A stretch of 64,000 nt of DNA from positions 10,106,001 through 10,170,000 of the forward strand of contig OZ059896.1 in the NCBI GenBank assembly GCA_964057225.1, read 5' to 3'. The position numbers were made by a program, and so were the translations under genes. The notes under the pieces were generated by a model. It ran no database searches, was not told the origin of the DNA, and was given only the letters and a program-made list of their open reading frames with translations. This DNA comes from Auanema rhodensis. Lineage: Eukaryota > Nematoda > Chromadorea > Rhabditida > Rhabditidae. Shown here in pieces: positions 1-12,446 of this stretch. The number at the start of each line of letters is the position of its first letter. The first letter of the stretch is position 1.

Positions 1-984
1 TCAAGAAAAAAAAATTCTTTTAACACACTAAATATTTTGAATGATGTATGATGAGTAGACTACCATGTATCCGATAATTAAAAGAAAAAAAAATATATTT
101 TTAGAATCGAATGACTTGTCTACCCCCAATGAATAATGAAGAAATTAAGAATGATAAGGCAATTTGTTCAGACGAACTTTTCAGCTTCTTGTCAGATCAC
201 ATAATACCTATATATAGACATTTTTGAAATATATTATTGCTGATAAATTTGCAACGAATATTATATTTTTGTCAAGGATTATAGTTAAATGAATGATGGA
301 AAAAATATATATAAATACTACTTTTATAATATAAATATATATTTATAATAATTAAAATTATAAATATGTATAATTTAATATATATTTTTAAATTATTAAT
401 TATATCATATAGTTATTGCATATTTGATATATTTTTTGTTACTAAAATAACGGAACAAATTCATCTTTTTATTGTTTTATTGTCCAATACTTCAGAAGTA
501 ATTTTTCAATTATTTCTGAAAGATTGGCAAGGCTGTTCAACAGAAAGCAGTTGATATTTGAAATTATCTAGTTCCATCATCTTCTCATCGAAATTTTAGC
601 AATAAAAATATTGAAAATTGTCGTTGAAATAACTAAATTTTCAAAAAAATAAAATAAAAAAGAATAACAATATTGGATTAAGTATTAATGATAGAAAAGC
701 CTCTGAAGAAGTGATGATGGTATAGGATTTGATTGGTGATAAGAAATTTTTAATATGATAAGACTATCTTAACACACTTAATTGCTATTTTTATTCCGAC
801 GATCCCATTCAGTTTTGTCTTATCGTTTCTAATATTTAGAGTTGCTTCTACTAAGATGCACAAAACTAAATATAGATAATACATATACAACAATAAATAA
901 ATAATAATAAATATATTAATATAATTAACATAAAATATGTTTTTAAGATTATAATGAGAATCAGTATTAGATGTATATGGTACA

Positions 985-1015
<31 letters not shown>

Positions 1016-1437
1016 TTATATAAAGAAATATTATTAAAGTTTAAAACTATGATCGTTTAAAACAAAAAAGAATCATATGAAAACAAGAATTTAGTTTTAA
1101 AATTGAAAAAAAAAGAATTATTCTCAATTCATATAAGCAGTAAATAAGTTTCCGGAAATATATGGCGATATAGATGTCGATTTGTTTATATATATACATA
1201 TATATATATATTTTTTATAAAGTAAAAAAGAAAACATAAGAAATAAAAAAATAGAAACTGATTGTAAATAAGAATTGAGGTACGTATGTATAGTGTACAT
1301 ATATCTCACAAAATAATGTGAAAGCTAGTAGTGATGAGATAAAAAAACAAAATAATGGAAAAACTTAATGACACGCTTAAGATAATAAATGATTTTTCAA
1401 TGATTAGTATGAAAGATGATGAATGAATTAAATAGGG

Positions 1438-1439
<2 letters not shown>

Positions 1440-1507
<68 letters not shown>

Positions 1508-1512
1508 GAGAG
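1440..1512. repeat. (GA)n microsatellite
   Basis: A nearly pure GA array of about 70 bp, interrupted once by GATA near 1501. Shorter arrays of the same kind lie at 985-1014 (CT) and 2393-2424 (GA). A TATG array followed by TA runs from about 1719 to 1760. Confidence 0.9.
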
Positions 1513-1717
1513 GAAACTATTATATTGGAAAAAAATATTAGATGGATGAATAGATAGCCATATGAGAGTTAAAGAGGAAAGAAAAATAACAAATAAGAGT
1601 GAAAAACACGAAGAGAAATAGAATGGAAGGGAGGAAAGGACTGAGTAGGGAGAGAGAAGGGACAGGGATGGTAATAGATAGGAGATATACATACATCATC
1701 TGAATGACTATATATAC

Positions 1718-1748
<31 letters not shown>

Positions 1749-1851
1749 TATATATATATAACTATATATATATTTATATATGAAAGATAGAACAAAATAA
1801 AAAGGTGTAAATTGGCAAATATGATTTATGGATATACGAAAACTGATTTGA

Positions 1852-2178
1852 CGGACAACAAAAAGGTTTGAAGAAGTTAAAGAAGATGCTGAAGAAGATG
1901 CGAACGGAAAAGCACTGACGACTGGCATCCTCAGGATAGGGAAAGCTTATTTTCGAATGTTTGTGGAAGGCAGGAAAGCAGCCAAAGATGGGAAAGAACA
2001 GAGGGCTACACAAGGACTGAATTCGCGGCAATAGAATGAGCGTCTGAAAAAGAGCAAATTAGGAAAAAGAAGACCAAAAGCAAAACAATTACGTTTCAAA
2101 AGCATTTTGAACGAGAGCGAGGACAAAGCTGGAGAGGTTACCAAGTTTTTTCATGATTATGAATTATTATGGTTATAA
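1852..2178 (+). other. Possible coding remnant with one internal TAG
   Basis: One plus-strand frame stays open for 108 codons except for a single TAG at 2032-2034. Its conceptual product is charged and Lys/Arg/Glu-rich, unlike the simple repeats around it, and local GC is higher than in the flanks. I see no convincing start codon, acceptor or donor. It could be an exon of an unseen gene, a decayed exon, or chance in purine-rich DNA. I recognise no family. Confidence 0.15.
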
Positions 2179-2390
2179 TTTACTATGTGAATATAATCAG
2201 TACAAGATATTTATTAATATTATATAATGTCTATTTTTAAATTAAATAAATATTTAATATAAAAATCATAATAAAGATTTTACTTTAACAGTCAATATTT
2301 TCGAAGAAAAAAAAATAAGAACAAATAACATGAATAAACCCTATATTATCTTATTACAAAATATATGCTGTAAGTATAGAGATATAGAGA

Positions 2391-2429
<39 letters not shown>

Positions 2430-3673
2430 GGAGAGAGGGAGAGAGGGAGAGGTGAGAAGGTTGAAGTGAAGAGAGAACTAATCGAAAAAACTTCAATGAA
2501 AACGAAAAGATTTGAATGAAAGTTGTCGAAAATAAGAAAATTCCCGAGAGAAAAATGAACGTTTCTTTGAATATTAGGTAACATAGTAAAGATGATAACG
2601 ATGTAGGAAAGCTTAAGAAACCTAAGAGACATACATAAATAAATTTTTCTTGTTGTTACGTAATGAAAACATCTTTCTACATAAATATCTTTGAAAAATC
2701 TTTATTTTTTTTTTAAAAAAATATTAAAAAATGGTTAATATACTATATGATAATAATATACATATATTACTAATATATATTATTATTATTAATATAAATG
2801 TATAACTAAATTTGTTATGATGCCAAGTTTCAGGACTACTGGAATCAATTTTCTAAGTGGAAAAATTGCTTCAATTTCTGAAGTTTGGACAGCAAAACAC
2901 ACCGAAAAGCTTCAACTCATTTACTTTCTTGTAACAATGTTGAAAATAATATGAATGCTTATAGAAACGAATATAATCAACTAATCTAGAAAGTAGTAAA
3001 ATCGTTTATATTCAAATAAACATTACAGAGCTTATTATTCTTTTTTTTTTTGTTTAAAATTATGTTATATACTAGTACAATTACTAATAATAATAATAAT
3101 AATAATAAAGATTATTATATATATATATATAGGTTACCAGATATATATTTTTTTAATTTATAAATAATATATTAAATTTTAAAAATAAATATTTATATAT
3201 TATTTATGGGAAATATAATGTCCTTTCATGTCATCATTACTTCATGATTCAATTGAATTTCTATGATCTTTCCATACTATTCGATCAAAGTTGAATAGTA
3301 AATTCTAAATAATATTTGTTTTATCCAATTTTCACTTCAAACCAATGTGAGAGAATAAAAGAAAATATTTACTTTTTTTTTTGAGTTTATTCTTGATTCG
3401 TATTAGTGAGAAATGGCATGAATCTAAGGGTGTTGGGATAAAGTTCAAGCATAAACAAGCTATTTATTATTAAAATATATAAATTCATATTAAAAAAAAA
3501 ATATTAAAAAATAACATTCGTATAGATTAACAATTTTTAGAAAGGAAAAATAATAATTTTTTGATTATAATGACTATCAAACAGTACATGAAACTATGAG
3601 TTCCTATTTAGAATCGATACATACATGTACATATATGAATAATTATATATTATACATTATATATTTACACTTA

Positions 3674-4701
3674 CTATATCATAATTGGAGATTGATTCAT
3701 ACGACGAAGACGTTCTAAACGTTCTAACCGTCGTTTCTCTTTTCGTATTTGTTTCACTGATTCGCTGGAGTTTTCAAGTTCCTCAGGTTTAATTGGAAGA
3801 AGGTTCATGCGTGATGGGATAGTTGTCTCTTCTATATCTTCCTGCTGTACTTCTTCACTAGTTTTTTCAACATTAATCGTAGTAGATACTTCAGTTGAAT
3901 TTAAATTATCGAATATAATTGTAGAGTTGTTACTATCTATGATAGACATAGCGATTTCTTCAATTCGTTTCGTTGATTCAAATTCTTCTTCATTAATATC
4001 TTGTAATGCTTTTGCAATATCAAACGATTCTAAATAAAGGATATTGTTAAATAATATATAATAATTATAATTATAATAATAATTATTATAATTATAATTA
4101 TATACCTTTATTCTTATTCAATGTATCAACTAAGAACGTATCATCATCTTCACCAGAATCATCTTAAACATTCAGCTTATTCACACACACACAGAAAAAA
4201 AAACACAAAAGTAATGTTAGAGAACTCACCAAATTCAGGTTTTGTACTTGTTTCGTCTTCTTTAGTTTCAGGCAATAAAGGAGGAAAACCTATAATTGTT
4301 TAAAGTTAACTATTATTCCTAATACATATGTACTGACTGCCTGTTCGTTCAGCAAAACTTAGAACAGATGTTGTAGCACTAGAATCATCATCAATTTGAT
4401 TTTCTTCAATTTCTTTACTTGCACTTTCTTTATGCTCTTGTTCTATAACAACATGTAAGTTATCAGAAAGAAGGAGGATTTCTACCTAATCCAGTAATCT
4501 GAATACCCAAATTATTATTTTCAAATGAAACAGTAGAATCTCTATAATAATAATATATATTAATTATTAATTATATTAAGAAAACCTTGTGCCTAATGAA
4601 ATTACAAAAATGATTGTAATAGCAATACCGGCAAATGCTATATAAGGTTTGTAACGGAATAAAGAAAATTGTCTTGAATATAATTGAAGTGAAGGTGGCA
4701 T
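3674..4701 (-). CDS. Small single-pass membrane protein, acidic, unknown
   Basis: I do not recognise this gene. It joins about seven exons separated by short introns into a protein of about 249 residues. The start is the ATG at 4701 (MPPSLQLYSRQ). Residues 1-17 are basic/polar and about 18-37 form one hydrophobic segment (YIAFAGIAITIIFVISLG), which suggests a type II membrane anchor or uncleaved signal. The rest is acidic and rich in Glu, Asp, Ser and Thr, with DDSGEDDDTF near residue 115. It ends in a highly basic helix-like stretch (KQIRKEKRRLERLERLRRM) before the stop at 3674. One splice site is inferred from frame alone (donor GTCAGT near 4335). The acid-then-base layout suggests a disordered region plus a short helical tail, but no function follows from it. 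Confidence 0.6.
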
Positions 4702-6489
4702 CACTAAACATTAAAAATCTGTTTTATTTATTAGAATATTAAAGAAATATATAAATTAACGAAATAGAATGATTATATAGTTAGTTAGTTAGTTTATTAT
4801 ATTATTTTTATAAAAAAAATATATTTTATACAATATTATGAAAATTATTATATGGTCTGGTCAAAATCCTTGTGAAGGCTGAGAACAGGAAAACAAGCAG
4901 TATACAACAAATTCACAAATGACCATTTGATTTGAAAATGTCGAAAATGGAAAAAGGAGGGCTATGTGAACAAGGAAGAGAAATACTATCGAGAGAAAGC
5001 TATCCGAGATGTCGTTCGTTGATCTAAATCCTTTAGATCTAACAGTGTGATTTTCATTACCTTCTTAGATTTGATGAGCAGATTATTCAAGCGGAATAGT
5101 GTTAATGACGTGATTGAAAACGTTTTGAAAGTATAAAATCATGTTTTTTTTTGTTATTTAACCTTTACTTCAAGCAAGAGCGATAATGATCATTAATGTA
5201 GAAAAAAAGATTCGAAACGATCCAAATAATAGTTCAAAAAGATTTAAATTTTTAATTATAAAACTAATATAGAAATTGTTTTTAAAAATAAGAAATCAAA
5301 TAATTTGATTAAAATGTTAAATATATAAATACAAAAAATAGTTAAAAACATGCTTGATTCACATATAACCCAAATATTTTAAAATATTTTGTAAGAAACT
5401 TGTAGTAAACAGGAAAACATAATGAAAAAACTATGTAAACTAGATATATAATAACAATACATATAAGCTGTTTAAGACTGAAACCATATTAAGTCTCATT
5501 ATATTCTTAATACATACTATATACATATTTTGAGCTTTTCAGTGTTTCTTATTGAACTGAAACTAGAATTGAAACATTTCCAACAAGGAAGATCGTTCAC
5601 AAATCTATAAGTAAGATCTGCATCGAGGCTTCGAGGCTGTCCTCCAGGTGCATGACGATATCATCACATCATTATGTTTTTCTTTGGGTGCAACTTTGAA
5701 TAAAAATTAAAAGATGAGAGATATCTTAATAGCTTTATTAAGAAATTATAAAATAATTCTTATATTCATGAATATAATGAAGGTTTAGTCGATTTATTAA
5801 TCTTGATATAAGTATAAACTGTATATAATACATATAATATCTATAATATCTATATAAATCTTAACTAAAACTATAAGAAAATTTAATAAAAAGTTTATTT
5901 TTATGTTTTAACTCAGTAAATATCGAATCTTTTATTCTGAAAAAAGCATTAACATTTTTTCTTTTCTTCTTACTGTCTTGAGCTGAAGACAAGAGTATCC
6001 CAAGTTTAGTGAACATAACTGAATACGATATGTATTTATAAAATAAATAAAAATTGAGAGAAATAATCCAAATATAACTATCTACCTATTTCAATATAAA
6101 ATATTTTATATATTATAGTTTCAAAACTAGTAATTGATTTAACAATATTAACCAAAGCCGGAGAATTGTTATAGATTGTACATACATACATACTAGTATA
6201 CTAGATATTGTCAAAATTCATTTGAATATTTTAATTTATTTTTAATTTTTAAATAAATTTCAATAAAAAATGAAATTTTTTTATTTTTTTTATAAAAAAC
6301 AAAACAAAATGAAATAAAAAATTTGATTTAGTATTGTAGTAAGCTTTAATCAAAGATTAATTGAGTTCTGCTTATTATATTTTCATTGTGAATAAACGAT
6401 TAGCTGAGTATTTTTGTATAAAGTAACTAACTATATATGTACATATAGTTTATTAATCATTTTAATAAATAATAAAGATTATTTAACAT
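4702..6489. other. Intergenic, nothing recognised
   Basis: AT-rich sequence between two minus-strand genes. No open frame with coding character, RNA gene or transposon end was seen. Confidence 0.5.
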
Positions 6490-7280
6490 TTAAACTGAAA
6501 TAACACCTCGTTTGACATTTCGTAATTTATATTCTTCTGCTCGAGAAACAATTCGTTGAACTAATTCTGTTGTAGATATAACTGGTGTTCGAACTGTTTC
6601 CAAGAATCGATCAGCTTTCTAAATAAAAATTATATTTATAAATATATAAATTAATTAAAAATTAAAGAAATAACCTTAAATGGATCATAACAGTCATGAA
6701 TACAAGACAAGTCTTCATTAATTTCATATGGAATTGAATCATGTGCTACAAGATCAATCTGAAATATTGAATTAATTTTTTTAAAAAAAGTTCAAATTTT
6801 AGATAAACTTGATGAATATTTTATTAAAATTATGAATAAATTATACTTACTCTATGCTTATTAGCAAATGCTAATGTTGGATAAAATGGTGGGAAAGCAA
6901 TAACTTCATCAACAAAGGAACAACATTTTACACTTTTGACACGTTCATCATGAGTCATGACTGTAGGACCCGACTTATATTGTAAGCAATCTTCATCAGT
7001 TACAACTTTAATAAAATATTATAATTTATATAGTTATATGTATATATTACCTCCTACTATTAAATGAATATTTGGAAATGAAGTTTTAGCTTGTTTCAAC
7101 TGTTCCATATGTCCATAATGGAAAAGATCATAAGCACCATCAGCATATACTCGAATCTTTCGATCGATTGCTTCAAATAATTATTAAAATTTATGAGGAA
7201 AATGAATATTTACTAGGATGACGTCGAATTTCTGATAGAGTCAATGGTTTGAAGTTAGAATTTGTAGTCAAGTCCGTCAT
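6490..7280 (-). CDS. Choline-phosphate cytidylyltransferase-like protein, catalytic domain only
   Basis: Five exons give about 184 residues from the ATG at 7280 ([10 protein letters not shown]). The protein aligns along its length with the cytidylyltransferase domain of CCT/PCYT1, which makes CDP-choline in the Kennedy pathway. Visible motifs are [15 protein letters not shown] (the HxGH nucleotide-binding signature, around residue 40), a [16 protein letters not shown] segment matching the ER..(R)YVDEV region, and [12 protein letters not shown]. Two points are odd. The family signature RTEGISTS is RTPVISTT here, so the Glu and Gly are replaced. The protein also stops soon after the catalytic fold, without the amphipathic membrane-binding helix and Ser/Pro tail of the roughly 370-residue human enzyme. 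Family membership is clear; catalytic activity is uncertain. The CTCAAG 12-13 nt before the start could be a trans-splice acceptor. Confidence 0.85.
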
Positions 7281-9130
7281 GTGAAAGTACAGTTCTTGAG
7301 TATGAACAAACTAAAAAACAAATAAAAAAAAAGGAAATGTGCTTTATCATAAAATCTGCAAATATCAAAGAAACTGTTAAGTATGTATATTCATCGAATG
7401 AATAAAATGGAGAGTTATAGCTGAAATGTAATTGAGTTTCCATGACTCCCACCTAGTCTTTGTCCATTTTGAACATAGCTAATAATCAATGGAGTCAGAC
7501 AGATTAAAGGAGGGCAGTTATAGATAATGTGATGAAAGTGAATTACATAAAAAGAGAAAGAAAAGGAAAAAATGAGAAAATAAAATTAAAAACGAAATAT
7601 TATACGATTATATGAGGTTTAGAAGAATAAAGTGAGAGAAAATAGAAGATAGATCATGGAATATATATGAGGTATAGATAGATAGAGTGAGAGGAAAAAA
7701 AGAAATAAATAGAATGAAAAAGAAGATAAGAAGAGAGAGAGAGAAAAGGAAATAGAATGAGGAATGATCATAGAAAGTAAGAATACATAGAAAAGGAGTG
7801 GGAGTGAACTCATGAGAACATAAACAGAGAACAGATTAAAAAATGAAGAAGAATAAAGAAACTTATATGAATAAAAATCAAAAGAAGATCTACATATATT
7901 CAGAATCATCAAGGATTTCTATCTTAGATGTTTTTTTTTAATCTTAAATATTTGCATATAAATATGTTATGTTTATATGATTTTTTTGATTGAAAAAAAA
8001 AGATGAAATATCCAATAAATGATTTTTTTTTTTTTAATTAATAATAAATATAAAATTAAAAGAATATAAGAATATAATTATAATAACTCATCATTCATAT
8101 AAGACATTCAATGTATTTGATAAAGTAATTAGTTATATGTTTTAAGCTTTTAACTATAGTTATCTATGTATATACCAATATACTTCGTTACAGATAATGT
8201 TATCAGTTTACTAATTCATATGTAATATAGTTTTTGAAATGAAATTTTGAAATATTATTTCTTTATAAAATATATTTTATTCTGAGGTCTGAGGTCTGAT
8301 TTTAAAAATTTGGGTATGATTAAAATAATTTTATAATATTTTTACGGGATTATACATACTGATACGTGAATGGATGTGTTGAATTAAACAAATATATTAT
8401 ATTATATTAATTATATACTATATATATATATCAAATTAATTATATGATATGAAACAAATAAATAGATGTAGCACTATTGAAAGCATGATCTGAAATGATA
8501 TGAACAAAAGTACTTTTTTTTATAATTTAACTTACGCACATGCACGTATTATATTATATATTATATATAATATATAATATATACATATATATATATATTT
8601 GAATTGAACAAATCTTATCTTGTGTATATATTATTAAGAATATATGAATAATATTTTCTAAATATTAACTATATACTATGTATATTTATATAATATAATA
8701 GATGTGTCAATAAGTACATGACCATAGTATGTCTTGTCAAAAAAAATCAAAAAACTATAAAAAGAGAAAAGATTTTATTTCTGAAAATATTGTCCCTCTC
8801 CCCCCACTTTCGGATTACTTTCTCATATTATTAATATTCCTATTTTATTATATCTTCTTATGTACATAATATGTATGTATAGTATAGTATGTATAGTAAT
8901 ATTTGTATGTTTTATAACAATTTTTACATGAAATTTATAAATACTTACATGTATATCATATATTATTTTTAATAATAATAATAAAAAAAAATAAAATGCT
9001 GTAAATCTTTTTAATTTCAACAATATTGAACCGTTATAGTATAATCTAATGTTTATTATAATCTTAGTAATTACGAATTACACTCTGAAATATATTTTAA
9101 TTAATAAATATTTCTTTAATTTTATGGTTA
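7281..9130. other. Intergenic, purine-rich then AT-rich
   Basis: About 7.5-7.9 kb is A/G-rich on the plus strand, producing hydrophobic minus-strand frames that look spurious. The remainder is AT-rich. A short string near 8701 resembles a mariner end but has no partner. No gene is supported. Confidence 0.5.
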
Positions 9131-11050
9131 TTATATTACCTCAACAACAAAATGCTTATCATATTGCCTACTAACATCTTGAAATCGTGTATCGCCTATA
9201 AATAGCATAGTTAATAATTATACTTATCTATCTATTTATCTATTTAATAATAATTATATATAAACCTGTGGGTAATACTTCTACAGTTCTACTCCAATGT
9301 CTACCTTGGTTAGGTCCATCCCGAAGTACGGTATCCAATTCTCCCTTCAATGTGATTCGAGAAAATATTTTTTTTTGTATCACACTTACCTTCCATGTTC
9401 TTTGATTCTGTTCATCTACTAATTTTCCTGATTCATCTTTCCATTTCCAATTATCTTCAACTTTTCGTTCAACGACTCCTTAAATAAGTTATTATAATAA
9501 ATTAAAAAAAGATATTTATAAAATATTTTTAAAAAACTTTACATATATTCATGAATATCCATAGTTTTATGTATAAATTGAATATATATATGATTTTTAT
9601 TAATTTTATACTTTAAATATATTTTTTCATATAGTTATAATGTGTTAAACTTAAAATATTCGTCTTAATGTTCAAATTTAAATTCTTATAATATTTTGAA
9701 TAGGCAGATTGATTGCATACACATATATGAATTTGATTATAATTCTTATGTATTAATTGAATGATGACGTTTCTACTATATATTCTTATCAAATACTAAT
9801 ATTTAATATAAGTAATACATCACAAATCTTCTATTTTACAAATGTTCTTCATCATATTTTCTACTTTTTGAATCAAATATGAATAGATGAGAGGTGATGG
9901 AATGAGAAATGGGAAAAGCATATGATTGTATTCATTCTCATCATTTCGTTATTTTTCTTTTTATTAATAAAGCTAATGAAATGTATTCAAGTATTAATAA
10001 TATTAATAAAGATATTTTATAAGAAAACTTTTCATTTTGGCATCAAAATATTGATATCTATAGATATCTTGATAGATAGAAGGTACATACATACGTATTT
10101 GAGTGTATGTTAATACTTGTATAGACAAAGTTCTAATGTAACATTTCGTATAAACTATATATAAATATAATTATATATATATATAGTTAATAGTTATTTA
10201 TAATATTTTTCTTTAAAGGATAAAATATATATAAATACGTACTTCTTGCCATTGTTGTAATCAGATTATTATCATTATCATCAATAATGTTAGAAAACCA
10301 TGAATCCTTTTCAACTGGTGCTCCACTAGCATTACTTATTGGAGGCCATTGACGAACAGTATTACTTACAGTACCTTAATATAATTTTTTTGAATAAAAC
10401 AATGTATATATATACTATTTTCTATATATCATATGATATACCTTGTGTTACAGAATCACGATCATAAGCAAAGTTAGTTCCTCGATCAAAAGCAGTTGGT
10501 GTTTTGCTTCTTCTAGACGTATGCGAAGTGAATGGCATAGAACTTTAATTATAAATGTTATAGATAAATATTCTGTTTATGTGCTTATATGTATGTACCT
10601 ATACACTGAACTTTGATGGAAAGGTGTTGTTCTTCCAGCGGATTCGTGGGTATATGGTCCAACTGATCGATGTCGTCGTCTCACTTCATTTTCACTGCAA
10701 ATAATCACATTTTTTTATATTTTTATTCCTTATAACAAACTTTTTTTTTTCATCAATAATATAATATTATAATAATATATACTATATGTTTATACATATA
10801 ATTAGTAAATTATATATAAGATTTTAAAAGTTTCATCGAAAAATTGATTGGTTTTATACAATAAATAGAAGAAGAAAAAAGAAATATATAATGTGTATAT
10901 TACTGTTGACTACATCTTTTTTCATTCACTCTTTTTATAATATTATATTAAAATATTTGTTTTAGTTGTGTAAAAAAAAACAAAAAAAAAATGCTCCGAT
11001 CTAAATGCTTAGAAGATTCCTTTGTTTTTATTTTATTATAATATCTAACT

Positions 11051-11102
<52 letters not shown>

Positions 11103-11495
11103 CTATGTATAGTTAGTTATATTATTAAATTATATACTCACATTTATAATATAATATGTATAAAACATATGCATATATCATAAATATTATATATTGCTTT
11201 AACTTTTAAGTGTTATACATGACAAAATCTTGTTTTCATTCAAATTCTCTTAGTCATTTTCTACTTTCATCCCTACTATAGCTTTCTTATCATTTCACGA
11301 AAATACAACATTAAATTTTTATATTTATTCTCACAATTTAAAATATGATTTTTTAATTTCTTGATTTTCATCAACTCCCTCGAAATTGTATACACAGGTT
11401 CGCATTGATTAAATAAAATTAAAAGTTATCATTAATATATTGAGAAAATTCAAAAAGTTCTGTGAGTGAGAAAAAGGGTGAGAGAGAGAGAGAAG

Positions 11496-11548
<53 letters not shown>

Positions 11549-12065
11549 TTCAATTCCAAGTTTGCTATACTACATAATGAATACCCAACTCAGATAAATG
11601 AATGTTGCCATGGCTTCACGACTTGATATTCTTTTCTTTTGATAAAGAAATATGAAGATTGAAAGGGATATTAAAATATATAGTACAACATAAGAGTGAA
11701 TTATATATTTATTTATTATTTTTATTTTCTTTAAAAAGTAAAATTATATTGATTTTAATGATTATACGTGTATAAATTACTAAAATAACTTATTTATATT
11801 TAAAAATTAACATTTTATTTAATTATTTATAATTTCCCTATCAATTTCTGAGCTTGATCAATATTGAACTTTGATAGAAACTTAGTCACATGTTTTAAGT
11901 GAGGTATGGTGAGAAAAGTGATAGAATCTTTAGCGTATAAGGTCTCTTAACAAATCTTCTACTTGGGTTACTTTCGTTTAAAACTTAATCTAAATTAATT
12001 ATATATATGTATATGATAAAGCTGTTAAAGCGAGATTGAAATACATGAAGAGAGATAGATAGATT

Positions 12066-12120
<55 letters not shown>

Positions 12121-12412
12121 CGCGCAAGAGATATACATATACGGATAAAGCAAATGGAATAGATGAGAGACGTTAAAACGTGAGAGTACGAGAAAAAGGA
12201 GAAAATAAGAATGTATAGAGAGAAATATATGTATCTATAAAAGAGAAAATAGCATATGAGCAGTCGGATTATCAAAATTGAAGAAAATATGGGTAAAAGT
12301 AAGAGAAAAAGAGAACTGCAAAAGAATAGAGAGAACGAGAGAAAGAGAAACTAAGAAAAAGAAAGCTATTGAGATAGAAAGATTGTTAGTGTTGAAGAGA
12401 GCGAGAAGGAAT

Positions 12413-12446
<34 letters not shown>

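Larger units (their letters stand above)
1..3673. other. AT-rich intergenic DNA, no supported gene
   Basis: This stretch is mostly A/T homopolymer runs and dinucleotide or tetranucleotide repeats (CT, GA, TATG). The minus-strand open frames at 1.1-2.6 kb are largely translations of the GA arrays (poly Ser-Leu) and are not genes. One less repetitive patch at about 1.85-2.18 kb is listed separately. Confidence 0.6.

Noticed and set aside
1306-1692. 128-codon minus-strand open frame rich in Ser-Leu
   Set aside because: It is the translation of the GA microsatellite and has no start context or splice support.
8699-8735. String resembling a mariner inverted repeat (GATGTGTCAATAAG)
   Set aside because: Similarity ends after about 15 bases; no partner end, no coding remnant and no target duplication were seen.
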